A DNA stretch of 64,000 nt from an uncultured Chitinophaga sp. (GTDB taxonomy: Bacteria > Bacteroidota > Bacteroidia > Chitinophagales > Chitinophagaceae), in NCBI RefSeq assembly GCF_937898475.1, contig NZ_CALEJS010000015.1, positions 496,001 to 560,000 of the forward strand, given 5' to 3'. Made by a program: the position numbers and the translations under genes. Positions 1 to 9,300 of the stretch are shown one piece after another; the stretch's first letter is position 1, and each line of letters starts with the position of its first letter. The notes under the pieces were generated by a model. That model searched no databases. It was not told the DNA's origin and saw only the letters and a list, made by a program, of their open reading frames with translations.

Positions 1-1040
1 CGGAAAGTTCTCCAGTACAATGTTGTATAGGATTGGCCTGCGCTGCCATCAGATACCAGGCTGTCTTTGCGCCCGTTAAAATCCTTGTTCTCCACGTCGT
101 TGCGGTTGCCTTTACGGTCGCCAAACTTTTTCAGGTCATCAAAAAGCGATTCTGCATAGCGCAGGGAAATGCCCGCATTTTTACCCTTGCTGAAGCTGAG
201 ATCAATGTAGGCGTTGGTCAGGTAGCTTTGATCCAGCAGGAAAGAAACTGTTGTGTCAGCAGGGATGGTAAAGGTGGTTTTAGTGGCCGGAAAAGTGGAA
301 GGAACTGTGATCCCGTTTGCTTTGCGCAAAAGGGGAATGCGTTGATAGGTCAGCTCCATCTGGGGCAGGGATGAAGGTACCAGCATCCAGGCCAGGCCAT
401 CACCGTGCCCTTTTAAATTTCCCTGGAACAACTTAGCAGCCATGGGCCAGCTGCTATCGTCAAAATCAGCAGCTGTCCAGCCTTTAACAGACTGGTGCAT
501 ATCCACGAACTCACCGGTGCTGGCGGCAAAGAAGCCGGTAACGGGCCGGCGGCCCTGATCACGGATGCATTTCCAGGCGTCGCCGGTATTCAGGATCTCT
601 TCTGCGGGCGTATCGCCTTGAATGATAAAGGCGGTTCTTACCGATATCTGGGCTTCGGGACGATGTTCCCCCTCATTAAACACCAGCGCTGCCACTATAT
701 TACTGCCTGCGGTAAGATAGGGCGCCAGGTCTGCCGTTTCATAATTCCAGTAATAGGTATCTCCCCGTGCAGGTCCTAAAGAAACCAGCGTACCGTTGAC
801 ATACAGTTTGTACCGGTTGTCAGCGGAGACATGGATGATGAAGCGTGCTGGCTTAGCAGCGAGGTCGATCTTTTTCCGGAAATAATATACCCCATAGGCA
901 TTGCCCGGCTCATTGGGCGGCACAATCCAGCTGGCATTCCATGGACGGCCCGGTACAGCGGAAAGGGCGGATTGAGCATAACCGGTTTGAGTGTACAACC
1001 AGCAGCCAAGCGCCAGTACTACAGAAAATAACCTGTTCAT
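1..1040 (-). CDS. Alpha-L-rhamnosidase-like glycoside hydrolase (GH78), 5' part only
   Basis: The reading frame is open from the ATG at 1038-1040 to the window edge, so only the N-terminal ~346 residues are present. It opens with a secretion signal (MNRLFSVVLALGCWLY, cleavage near YAQS). The visible part has the N-terminal beta-sandwich character of secreted bacterial alpha-L-rhamnosidases: YFRKKIDL, SADNRYKLYVNG and VSLGPARGDTYYWNYET early on, and FDDSSWPMA typical of the carbohydrate-binding domain. Such enzymes release terminal rhamnose from plant glycans, pectic side chains or glycosides. The (alpha/alpha)6 catalytic domain would lie beyond the left edge, so family membership is inferred from the N-terminus only. 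The upstream region carries three palindromes (1087-1156) that could hold a repressor site. Confidence 0.72.
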   Translation of the reverse strand, partial: MNRLFSVVLALGCWLYTQTGYAQSALSAVPGRPWNASWIVPPNEPGNAYGVYYFRKKIDLAAKPARFIIHVSADNRYKLYVNGTLVSLGPARGDTYYWNYETADLAPYLTAGSNIVAALVFNEGEHRPEAQISVRTAFIIQGDTPAEEILNTGDAWKCIRDQGRRPVTGFFAASTGEFVDMHQSVKGWTAADFDDSSWPMAAKLFQGNLKGHGDGLAWMLVPSSLPQMELTYQRIPLLRKANGITVPSTFPATKTTFTIPADTTVSFLLDQSYLTNAYIDLSFSKGKNAGISLRYAESLFDDLKKFGDRKGNRNDVENKDFNGRKDSLVSDGSAGQSYTTLYWRTF

Positions 1041-1086
1041 TTTTAAGGCGTGGAATTTAGTCAAGCGTCTAATATAACCGTTTATC

Positions 1087-1156
1087 GTATAGCATGTATC
1101 CTATACTATCCCTCCACTATATTTAGCGGAAGCGCTTGTTTTTTACGATATATCGT
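1087..1156. promoter_or_regulatory. Cluster of palindromes upstream of the rhamnosidase gene
   Basis: Three inverted repeats sit within 70 bases: GTATAG/CTATAC (1087-1092 and 1101-1106), AAGCGCTT (1130-1137) and ACGATATATCGT (1145-1156). AAGCGCTT resembles the core of LacI-family operators. No regulator of that type is visible nearby, so operator function is inferred. Confidence 0.35.
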
Positions 1157-1213
1157 AACTGTGCCATTCTTATAGACTGCTTCAATCTGCTATAAATCAA
1201 TAAATTACTGTGA

Positions 1214-1230
1214 TGGCATGGCGGTTGCAA
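1214..1230 (+). promoter_or_regulatory. Sigma-54 (-24/-12) promoter
   Basis: TGGCATGGCGGTTGCAA matches the consensus TGGCAYR-N4-TTGCW at every conserved position, with GG (1215-1216) and GC (1227-1228) separated by the obligatory ten bases. Predicted start of transcription is near 1240, ahead of the ATG at 1276. It would drive the small ORF and the bestrophin gene. Confidence 0.7.
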
Positions 1231-1275
1231 ATATGCTGTGCAATCATCTCTTTCATCATCCAAAATATCAGTCAT

Positions 1276-1473
1276 ATGTTCTCACTTTCACGGATCTTTC
1301 AGGATCTTTTTGCAAACAGGAACATCCAGTCATTCACCACTGCAGTACAAACTGCCCTGGAGCCGGTACATGAACGGAATGTTACCGAAGGAGTAGAGTT
1401 TATCGATGATTTTGTAAGGCTGGACGATCTGCCGGGTATTGAAATAAACCATCAACTATATGCACGTAGGTAA
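1276..1473 (+). CDS. Small hypothetical protein (65 aa) ahead of bestrophin
   Basis: The frame encodes 65 residues beginning MFSLSRIFQDLF and ending NHQLYARR. I do not recognise a family. The composition (hydrophobic N-terminus, acidic middle EGVEFIDDFVRLDD) looks protein-like rather than random. The start at 1276 is chosen because a sigma-54 promoter at 1214-1230 predicts transcription from about 1240, which excludes further upstream starts. Its stop overlaps the bestrophin start by 14 bases, suggesting translational coupling and a shared transcript. It has no visible signal peptide or motif. It could be a regulator or partner of the channel, but that is only inferred from position. Confidence 0.45.
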   Translation: MFSLSRIFQDLFANRNIQSFTTAVQTALEPVHERNVTEGVEFIDDFVRLDDLPGIEINHQLYARR

Positions 1474-2467
1474 ATCTTATAAATTAAGCAACTTTATATA
1501 CTGGACCAGGAGAAATCTATACGTACTGCTTGTACTGGGTGTGGTGCCCGTACTGTTGTATCACCTGGCGGGATTACAATGGCTGGCTATTCCATGGACC
1601 GTAGTTGCCATGCTGGGTACCGCCACCGCTTTTATCGTTGGTTTCAAGAACTCGCTCACTTATAACCGTACCTGGACCGCCGGGGGCATCTGGACCAACA
1701 TTATCAACGGCAGCAGGGCATGGGCTATTCTGAGCCGCGATTACCTGCATGATCCTGATATAACAAGGGTATTGTATAACCGTCATTTTGCCTGGCTCAC
1801 GGCTCTCCGTTTTCAACTGCGGGAAGACCGTATATGGGAGGTGACGGATAACATGGCTAACAGCGAATACCAGCAATATTATGCCATTCCCGAGCGACAA
1901 ACAACGGTGGATGCCGAACTGGCAAAATACCTGCAGGAAGAAGATCTGGCCTATATTGCCGCTGCACGGAACAAGGCCGCACAGATACTGTCTCTCCAGG
2001 GGCTGCACATCCAGGCGCTTTATGACAACCAGACCATATTACTGCAGCAATTCATGGAGATGCAACGGTCGATCAGTAATTTATATACCCAGCAGGGATT
2101 GTGCGAGTCTTTCAAAAACACGCCTTACCCGAGGCAGTATTCCATTATGAATACCATCCTGGTAAGGATATTCTGCTTCCTGTTGCCATTCGGTTTGCTG
2201 CATGAGTTCGACAAGCTGAACAGCACCATGAACGGCCTGATGAAAGGCCATATGATATGGCTGGTTATTCCTTTCAGTGTACTGATCTCCTGGCTGTACA
2301 CCTCGCTGGAACAGGTAGGAGAAAGCACGGAAAATCCCTTTGAGGGTAGTCCCAATGATGTACCTATCTCGCAGATCTGCCGGACTATTGAAATTGAAAT
2401 GCGGCAGATGATCGGAGACAGGGTGCTGCCCGCACCACTGGCGCCGCAAAATGATATTCTTGTCTGA
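1460..2467 (+). CDS. Bestrophin family (UPF0187) ion channel
   Basis: The 335-residue protein has the organisation of bacterial bestrophins, which form pentameric channels in the inner membrane (bacterial members studied conduct cations, animal ones chloride). Visible features: an N-terminal hydrophobic pair of segments (LYVLLVLGVVPVLLYHLAG and WTVVAMLGTATAFIVGFKNS), the conserved SLTYNRTWTAGGIWTNI stretch, and C-terminal hydrophobic segments around MNTILVRIFCFLLPFGLL and HMIWLVIPFSVLISWLY followed by VGESTENPFEG, a conserved family signature. Length is normal. It follows a small ORF with a 14-base overlap and is probably transcribed with it from a sigma-54 promoter, so expression may be conditional. 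Substrate ion cannot be read from the sequence. Confidence 0.9.
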   Translation: MHVGKSYKLSNFIYWTRRNLYVLLVLGVVPVLLYHLAGLQWLAIPWTVVAMLGTATAFIVGFKNSLTYNRTWTAGGIWTNIINGSRAWAILSRDYLHDPDITRVLYNRHFAWLTALRFQLREDRIWEVTDNMANSEYQQYYAIPERQTTVDAELAKYLQEEDLAYIAAARNKAAQILSLQGLHIQALYDNQTILLQQFMEMQRSISNLYTQQGLCESFKNTPYPRQYSIMNTILVRIFCFLLPFGLLHEFDKLNSTMNGLMKGHMIWLVIPFSVLISWLYTSLEQVGESTENPFEGSPNDVPISQICRTIEIEMRQMIGDRVLPAPLAPQNDILV

Positions 2468-2540
2468 ATGAAAAAAAGGACGGAATAATTTGTCCAGCAA
2501 CAGCTTTCCGGTTGTTATTAAAGTATGAAACGCTTTTAAG

Positions 2541-3821
2541 ATGGAAAACAGGCAACACGTTGTTGTGATCGGAGGCGGTTTTGCCGGACTTAACTTTGTT
2601 AAGCACCTGTATCGCGACAAACATTACAGCATTACTTTAGTTGACAAGAACAACTATAACTACTTTACACCGCTTTTATACCAGGTGGCTACCAGCTTCC
2701 TGGAACCCTCCAGCATCAGCTATCCCTTCAGGAAGCTGTTCCGTAAGAAGGACATTGCTTTCCGTATGGCAGAGTTGTTAAAGGTGGATACAACCGCCCG
2801 GCAGCTTTACCTGAGCGATGGCGGCACACTGGACTATGATATACTGGTGTTTGCCGCCGGCTCTCACACCAATTTCTTCGGGAATGAAAAGATCCGGCAA
2901 ACCAGCTTCTCGCTGAAGGGGATTGATGATGCCCTCTACATGCGCAATGAGCTGATCAAGACCATGGAAAAGGCTGCGCGGGCAACAGACCCGGAGGAAC
3001 GAAAACGCTTACTGACCATTGTTATAGCCGGCGGAGGGCCCACCGGCGTAGAAGTTGCCGGTATGCTGGCAGAAATGAGGAAATATATCCTGGTGCATGA
3101 TTACCCGGAACTCAGAAATGCCACCGGCGATATCTATGTTGTGGATGGTGCGCCCTACCTGCTGGCGCCCATGAGCAATAAAACCCATGAGGCAGCCTAT
3201 AAAGAGCTGCACAAGCTGCGGGTAAAGATCATCCTGAATATGCATGTTAATGGTTTTGAGAACGACCAGGTACTGCTGTCTGACGGGTCTGTAATAGCGG
3301 CTAAAACCCTTATATGGGCAGCCGGTGTTACTGCAAATACTTTTGAGGGCATTGCAGCGGAAAGTATCGGTAAGGGTAACCGGATGATCACCGACGCATT
3401 TAACCGCGTACAGGGCTATGATAACATTTATGCGATAGGCGATATCAGTATACAGTTTACGGACAAGGTGTATCCCAAGGGGCACCCGCAGCTGGCGCAG
3501 CCTGCGCTGCAGCATGGCAAAAGCCTGGCAAAGAACCTGCGGCGCATCGCTAAGGGACAAGCACCAAAGCCGTTTAAATATTTTGACCGGGGAGATATGG
3601 CGATTATCGGGAGGCAGTATGCTGTAGCCGACCTTTTCAAGCACAAAGTGCATTTAGGCGGTCTCTTAGGTTTATTGGGTTGGCTTTTTATACATGTGGT
3701 CTCCCTGGTCAATTATAACAACAAGATTAAAACATTGTATAACTGGGCGATAGCTTATGCTACCAGAGACCAGGCATTGAGAATGATCTTCCGGTCTGAG
3801 AACCAGGAAAACCGTCCGTAG
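2541..3821 (+). CDS. ndh: Type II NADH:quinone oxidoreductase (NDH-2)
   Basis: A 426-residue membrane-peripheral flavoprotein that oxidises NADH and reduces menaquinone without pumping protons. Two dinucleotide folds are visible: the FAD site VVVIGGGFAGLNFVKHL near residue 10 and the NADH site IVIAGGGPTGVEVAGML near residue 165. The conserved NYNYFTPLLYQVA segment, the NIYAIGDIS FAD motif near residue 300 and AQPALQHGKSLAKNL are diagnostic. The C-terminus carries a hydrophobic anchor (LGGLLGLLGWLFIHVVSLV), as in membrane-bound NDH-2. It precedes a cytochrome b subunit gene on the same strand by 74 bases, so the two respiratory genes may be expressed together. Start: ATG at 2541. Confidence 0.92.
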   Translation: MENRQHVVVIGGGFAGLNFVKHLYRDKHYSITLVDKNNYNYFTPLLYQVATSFLEPSSISYPFRKLFRKKDIAFRMAELLKVDTTARQLYLSDGGTLDYDILVFAAGSHTNFFGNEKIRQTSFSLKGIDDALYMRNELIKTMEKAARATDPEERKRLLTIVIAGGGPTGVEVAGMLAEMRKYILVHDYPELRNATGDIYVVDGAPYLLAPMSNKTHEAAYKELHKLRVKIILNMHVNGFENDQVLLSDGSVIAAKTLIWAAGVTANTFEGIAAESIGKGNRMITDAFNRVQGYDNIYAIGDISIQFTDKVYPKGHPQLAQPALQHGKSLAKNLRRIAKGQAPKPFKYFDRGDMAIIGRQYAVADLFKHKVHLGGLLGLLGWLFIHVVSLVNYNNKIKTLYNWAIAYATRDQALRMIFRSENQENRP

Positions 3822-3845
3822 TTATTTGCGTCATCATACAATCAG

Positions 3846-3880
3846 GCCGGCTTCTATGCGAAGCTGGCTTACCCTGCTTT
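3846..3880 (+). terminator. Weak hairpin between ndh and sdhC-like gene
   Basis: GCCGGCTT (3846-3853) pairs with AAGCTGGC (3861-3868) with one G-T wobble across a 7-base loop, followed by ACCCTGCTTTTTC. It may attenuate readthrough from ndh into the cytochrome gene rather than fully terminate. Confidence 0.4.
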
Positions 3881-3895
3881 TTCAAACTATGCTAT

Positions 3896-4678
3896 ATGAT
3901 AAACTTTAAGCAATTCTTCCGTTCCTCCATCGGCAAAAAGCTGATCATGTCGATGACGGGACTGTTCCTTTGTTCGTTCCTGATCGTTCACCTGGGTGGT
4001 AATCTCACTCTGTTTGCCGGTGATCAGGGTTACACCTTCAATATCTATGCGCACTTCATGACGCATTTCGTGCCGGTGACCATCATTGCTTACGGGCTGT
4101 ATATCTCTATCCTGGTGCATGCGCTCTATGCGCTGATATTAACGGTACAGAACCGGCAATCCCGCCCGGTAAAATATGCCGTTGCCCCTAAGACAGATGT
4201 GAAGTGGGCATCACTGAATATGGGTTTGCTGGGCAGTATTATTTTCCTGTTCCTGGTGATACATATGAGCAATTTCTGGGCGCGTTATATGTTCACCGAT
4301 GTTGGCTTCCTTGAATACCGGAAAGACCTGCTCAGCGGTGTGCTGACCGTTGCCAGATACACGCCGGTGTCTCCCCATTTTGAATATGCGGTGAGCACGG
4401 AAAACAATATCGAAATAGTGCGTGTTAAGGATCTCTACGGGATTGTGACGCACAGTTTCAGCCTGCTATGGTATGTGCTGTTATACCTGGTAGCGATGGT
4501 GGCCGTTGCCTATCATATGTATCATGGCTTTCAAAGTGCCTTCCGTACGGTGGGGCTTTCCCATAAACGATATTTACCGGCCATAAAATTTATTGGCGTC
4601 TGGCTCTTTGCCATCATCATCCCCATTGCGTTTGCATCAATGCCCATTGTGTTTTACATCAGGAGCCTGATAGTTTAG
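3896..4678 (+). CDS. sdhC: Succinate dehydrogenase/fumarate reductase cytochrome b subunit (b558 type), orphan
   Basis: The 260-residue integral membrane protein matches the single-chain cytochrome b anchor of Bacteroidota succinate:quinone reductases, with five hydrophobic segments: residues 10-35, 55-85, 105-130, 185-210 and 230-255. Candidate haem ligands are histidines in FLIVHLGGN, YAHFMTHF, LFLVIHMSNFWARYMF and VAYHMYHGFQSAFRT, the last being highly characteristic. In most relatives this gene is followed at once by sdhA and sdhB; here the next genes point the other way, so the catalytic subunits must lie elsewhere or are absent. It may be a second copy. The preceding gene is NDH-2, a functional respiratory neighbour. 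Confidence 0.88.
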   Translation: MINFKQFFRSSIGKKLIMSMTGLFLCSFLIVHLGGNLTLFAGDQGYTFNIYAHFMTHFVPVTIIAYGLYISILVHALYALILTVQNRQSRPVKYAVAPKTDVKWASLNMGLLGSIIFLFLVIHMSNFWARYMFTDVGFLEYRKDLLSGVLTVARYTPVSPHFEYAVSTENNIEIVRVKDLYGIVTHSFSLLWYVLLYLVAMVAVAYHMYHGFQSAFRTVGLSHKRYLPAIKFIGVWLFAIIIPIAFASMPIVFYIRSLIV

Positions 4679-4680
4679 AC

Positions 4681-4750
4681 GTTTGAAAGTTTAAAGGTTT
4701 GAAAGTGCCCCACCATGGCAGGACCCCTTCAAACCTTTAAACTTTCAAAC
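4681..4750. repeat. Perfect 23-bp inverted repeat between convergent genes
   Basis: Bases 4681-4703 and 4728-4750 are exact reverse complements (23 of 23), separated by a 24-base loop. The arms are A/T-rich with a repeating GTTTGAAAG/TTTAAAGG character. It lies between the convergent cytochrome b and YCII genes and could act as a bidirectional terminator. Similar AGTTTAAAGG-like words recur after the PUL regulator gene (20821-20838), suggesting a dispersed family of intergenic palindromes. Confidence 0.75.
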
Positions 4751-4761
4751 TGTTAAACGCT

Positions 4762-5118
4762 CTAGGCTGCTGTTATTGCCATTCTTACTTCCACTATCGC
4801 ACCGTACTTAATGATCGGGCAGCCTTTTGCGATCGCTACTGCTTCATCATAGTCCTTTGCCCTGATCAGGAATAATCCCCCGATAGATTCCTTTCCTTCG
4901 GCGTAGGGACCATTGAATACATGATCTTTTGACCTTTCATGCCTGATCACACGGCCGTCTACATCCCATCGTCTGGGAGGGGCGACTAACCTGTCCTGCG
5001 CAGCGATACCGGCTATCCAGTCCTGGTAGGGTTTGAGGGCTTCTTTCATTTGTTCCGGACTGGGAGCCGGGTTGGCGCTGGTCAGATCCCTGTGGATCAC
5101 TAATAGGAATTCCTGCAT
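4762..5118 (-). CDS. YCII-superfamily (DGPF-type) protein
   Basis: This 118-residue protein has the ferredoxin-like alpha/beta fold signature of the YCII/DGPF family: FLLVIHRD at the N-terminus, then FNGPYAEGKESIGGLFLIRAKDYDEAVAIAKGCP, a stretch that is nearly diagnostic, and an IVEVRMA end. Members are often found beside ECF sigma factors or stress genes and some have hydrolase activity; the substrate is unknown. It ends 84 bases from the preceding convergent gene. It lies downstream of the NmrA-type reductase on the same strand but a 249-base gap separates them, so co-transcription is uncertain. Confidence 0.85.
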   Translation of the reverse strand: MQEFLLVIHRDLTSANPAPSPEQMKEALKPYQDWIAGIAAQDRLVAPPRRWDVDGRVIRHERSKDHVFNGPYAEGKESIGGLFLIRAKDYDEAVAIAKGCPIIKYGAIVEVRMAITAA

Positions 5119-5367
5119 TGTGTTTGTTGTTTTTAATATGAATAATGAGGGCTTTTGTTGTTGTACTTTCAGACTTGCCAGGCGTTGATGTGTCGTTACG
5201 TTATTGACCGGATGTCACCATCTGGTAGTGCCGGCGTTAGGCTGAATCATGCGCGAACGGGTGGAAAGCGCAAACCATATACAATAGCCGCAACGAGCTG
5301 ACACCCGTCATCTTCGTTTACATGCATCGCATGGCAGGTCCTGAAAGTAAGTGTGGAGGATGCGCGT

Positions 5368-6123
5368 TTACACCTTCACTGGTTGTGTGGCGAACCAGGT
5401 TTCGAAGTCTATTTTTCCAAGATGGGCATCCGGGCCGGGGATCAGTGAATCTTTTTCCAGAATGGCGCCGAAATAGGGCGCTTCGTCATCTGTAAGCACC
5501 GTGCGGTTATCATTTGTTTTTTCCAGATAGTTTTCCACCAGTCCGGCCATACTGAATTGCTCTGGTCCTCCGATCTCAACGATGCGGTTCCGGGGATCTC
5601 CTATAGCTACTTTCGTCATGGCGTCTGCTACATCATCTGATGCGATGGGCTGAATGAGTGCAGATGTGATGCGGATACTGGCTGACTCTCCTGCTGCTTT
5701 TACAATACCGCCCAGGAACTCGAAGAATTGTGTGGAATGTACGATGGTGTAGGGGATACCGGATGTCCTGATCAGGTATTCCTGTGCCGCTTTAGCGCGC
5801 ATATAGCCGCTGTCGCGCAGCCTGGAAGTTCCTACTACCGATAAAGCGATATGGTGTTTAACACCGGCTGCACGTTCAGCCTCCAGGAGATTGCGGCCGG
5901 AGGTCTCAAAGAATTCCATCACAGCTTTATCTTCAAAAGAGGGAGAATTGGCCAGGTCTATCACTACATCTGTCCCTGTCATAACTTCGGCCAGTCCTTC
6001 GCCGGTGATGGTGTTAACACCTGATGCAGGTGATGCTGCAATTACTTCGTGACCAAGTGCACGCAGCCTGCTCACTGTTTTCGAGCCTATCAGCCCGGTA
6101 CCGCCAATTACTACTATTTTCAT
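5368..6123 (-). CDS. NmrA-like NAD(P)-binding reductase (atypical SDR)
   Basis: The 251-residue protein begins with a Rossmann dinucleotide site, MKIVVIGGTGLIGSKTVSRL (GxTGxxG). It continues with features of the NmrA/NAD(P)H-azoreductase-like atypical SDRs: DVVIDLANSPSFED, AERAAGVKHHIALSVVGT, YMRAKAAQEYLIRTSGIPYTIV, and PIASDDVADAMTKVA. Such proteins act as NAD(P)H-dependent reductases or redox sensors on small molecules. It lies immediately downstream of the gene for a sigma-54 activator on the same strand, and a -24/-12 sequence at 6193-6209 points at it, with predicted transcription start about 60 bases before its ATG. This strongly suggests it is a target of that activator. Substrate unknown. 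Confidence 0.85.
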   Translation of the reverse strand: MKIVVIGGTGLIGSKTVSRLRALGHEVIAASPASGVNTITGEGLAEVMTGTDVVIDLANSPSFEDKAVMEFFETSGRNLLEAERAAGVKHHIALSVVGTSRLRDSGYMRAKAAQEYLIRTSGIPYTIVHSTQFFEFLGGIVKAAGESASIRITSALIQPIASDDVADAMTKVAIGDPRNRIVEIGGPEQFSMAGLVENYLEKTNDNRTVLTDDEAPYFGAILEKDSLIPGPDAHLGKIDFETWFATQPVKV

Positions 6124-6192
6124 GATCTGTTTTTTAAGTTGCCTGTGAAAGGCAGGAGTTAAAAAATTGTTGTTTGTAATTCATGTAGTAAC

Positions 6193-6209
6193 TGGCAAGC
6201 CGGATGCCA
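6193..6209 (-). promoter_or_regulatory. Sigma-54 (-24/-12) promoter of the NmrA-type gene
   Basis: On the minus strand TGGCATCCGGCTTGCCA fits TGGCAY-N5-TTGC with GG and GC exactly ten bases apart (GG 6208-6207, GC 6196-6195). Predicted start is near 6183, giving a leader of about 60 bases to the ATG at 6123. The neighbouring gene encodes the matching type of activator. Confidence 0.7.
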
Positions 6210-6304
6210 GCGGGTAATTCACTTTTAGTCAATCATTTATGCAGATAGCACTGGTTTTGTTTTCACGGTATTAAGAGAATTGTTCCGCTGCTGGCGAAAT
6301 ATCG

Positions 6305-9300
6305 TTACCTGGTAAAGTAGTCTGCTTTTGATATGCCCAGCTTCTTCATCTTTGAGTGCAGGGTAGTACCTGGTATCTCCAGTATTTCGGCAGCACCGCC
6401 CGCACCGGATATCTTACCACTGCATCTTTTCAGCACACCGATGATGTGGGCTTTTTCCATCTGTTCCAGTGTGCCGTTTCCATGGAGCTCTTCCGGTGAT
6501 GATCCGTTGTTGGCCTGCAGCGTCTGCCCCGGTAAATGGATCTCTGTCAGCGTTTGCCCTTCACACAAGAGGATACTTCTTTCTACCAGGTGTTCCAGTT
6601 CTCTTACGTTGCCGGGCCAGTGGTAGCTTCTTAATTCCCGCAGTACCCCGGAAGATATGCCGGTAACCCGTTTGCCTATATTCTTGCTGAATTTGGCAAG
6701 AAAAGAATAGGCCAGCTGCTCAATATCTTCGGGACGTTCTCTTAAGGGCGGCAGGTTGATGGGAAATACGTTCAGCCGGTAGTAAAGATCTGATCTGAAG
6801 CGGCCCGCCTGCACTTCGGCCTCGAGGTTACGGTTGGTAGCAGCGATGATGCGCACATCCAGTTTAATGGTGGTTTTACCGCCGATCCTTTCCAGCTCAC
6901 GTTCCTGCAATACACGTAGTAATTTCACCTGCAGTTCCAGGGGCATTTCGCCTATTTCATCCAGGAACAGGGTGCTATGGTTGGCCAGTTCAAACTTGCC
7001 GATACGTTTATCTACCGCGCCGGTGAAAGCGCCTCTTTCATGGCCAAACAGCTCACTTTCTATGAGGTGGGCGGGGAGGGCTGCGCAATTTACTTTCACC
7101 ATCAGCTTGTTCTTACGGGATGATGCATTGTGGATAGCTCTTGCGATCAGCTCTTTACCGGTGCCAGTTTCACCAAGTAACAACACCGTAGAGTTGGTGT
7201 CTGCCACCTGCGACATGAGGTGATACGCCCGTTGCATTGTTGCGCCGCTGCCTACGATCTCTGAGAAGTTGTAGATCGTCTTGATCTGTTCCCGCAGGTA
7301 ATCGTTCTCCATTTCCAGTTTCTGCTTATAGGCCAGTATCTTTTCATTGGCGCGGATATTGGAGACCGCGATGGAGATGTGTGCGCAGATCCCCCGGAGG
7401 ATGGTAAGGTTGATCTCATTGGTCAGCAACCAGATAATGCCCAGGTCTACATTGCCTGCACGCAGCGGCGCCCCAACCGCATTGGTCAGGTTCATACCTT
7501 TCCATAGCTGTGCAAAGGAGCCATCGTTTACCTGCGTTTCTTCTGCAACGTTGAAGATAACCGGCCCATCGCTGTTCAGTACCCTTGCACTTCTTCTCTC
7601 GGTGATGTCGTAAGTCTTTGCCGCCAGTGAATGGAACAGCCCGCGGTTATGGTCAAACACGTTTTCATCATAGATGTACGCGCTGAGTGTAACACCATCA
7701 TCCTCTATAATACGGAGCATGATAAGCTTTGTATTCCACATTTTTTTCAGCAGGCGGGAGATGGCCTGCTTCAGGTCGTCTTTTGTATGCACCCTGGATA
7801 CATCATGACTGAATTCCAGCAGCAGGGATTGTTCCTTTTCCCTGCGCAATATTTCATCATTGGACATGATGTTGTGCATGGCAACGGAGATCTGGTCGCA
7901 CATGCCCTGCAGCAGCGGTATATTCATTTCATCCACCCCCAGCCAGAAAATTCCCAGTGTTTCATCACCTGTTCGCAGGGGCGTACCTACCATGGTTTTG
8001 ATGCCCATCTTTTTCCAGGAGCGCAGGTGGGGGCAATCAACGCCCTTGTTCAGTTCCGCAGTTACGCTGAACAGAAGGGGTATCTCGCTGTCAAGCACTC
8101 TTTTCTGCAGTGGGGCATCTGCTGCATACTGATGATCATTTGCAGTAGTGCTGCCATCGTGGATATAGGTTTGCAGGATGCCCTGTTCCTCATTGCGTTT
8201 CAATATCACATAGCCAAGGGGCATGTTCAGTTTCTTCAGGCATTTATTTACGGCGTAGGAGAGATCGTCCTTACTTCTTACGGCGGCAATATCACTGCTG
8301 AAATCAAGCAGGAAGGACTTTTCGTTTTCCCGTTCACGTATCTCTTCATTAGCGGCGATGTTGCTGACTGCCGTATAAAGCTGGCTGCATATACGCTGAA
8401 TGATATTTGCCGCTTCTTCTTTAAAAGTGCCCGGCTTATCGGCAAACAGTATCAGGCTGTATTTGGAAGAGCCGTTGCACCCAAGGATCTTTACGATCAT
8501 CTCACGGGCGCCTGCTTCGTAATGCAGCTTGAACCACAACGGTGTGCTGTCAGGATCAAACAGCTGCATATCAAAGACAAGTGGTTTGTAGTAGAGCGCA
8601 GCAATGTCGTAAATGCCGTCTTCTGTGGTAGTGGGAATATAGAGTGCGTCACCGGAGTCTGTCAGCTCCATGAGCCGGGCTTCCGCATCGATCAGCCATG
8701 CTTTGTAATGGTCGGCAGATTCGTCCATCACGGTCATCATCCCATGAGAGAAACCAATCACTTCACGAAGGCTGGAGCTGATGATCCTGAGGAGATCCTG
8801 GCGGTCGCGTACCTTTACCATCTCATTGCTCAGGGAGAGCAATACTTCATTGAGCCATTTTTCGTGCGCTATCTCTTCGTTTTTGATGATGTTCATGACT
8901 GCATTAGAGATCTGTAAAGCCAGGTTACCGATGATCTCTTTGAACTCGCTGGTAAAACTGGTGGTATCTTTGGCATACATGTGCAGAAAGCCAAAAGTCT
9001 GCTCCTGGTTCTTCAGCGGCGTCATCAGGATCTCCCTGATACCGCCTTCATAGTTCACCCTGAGATAGGGCGGACTATCCGGTTCATCCATTACATCTTC
9101 CAGTATAAAAGCGGTGGGCGCATTGTTGGCCAGTACGGTTTGAATAAAGGGTTCGTTCAGTGAAAAGTGACCTGCTACCATTGCAGGGTATGCGGCATGG
9201 TACCGGATAGCGGAAGACGCATGATCGAGCAGGAAGGGGGCATAGGTTTGCGCTTCCTGCTCAATCAGCGTAACAATGGTGTGCGAGAACGGATAGCGTT

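Noticed and set aside
7631..8917. 428-codon open frame on the plus strand
   Set aside because: It lies wholly antisense to the GAF region of the sigma-54 activator, whose domains and motifs are clear; the antisense product shows no recognisable domain.
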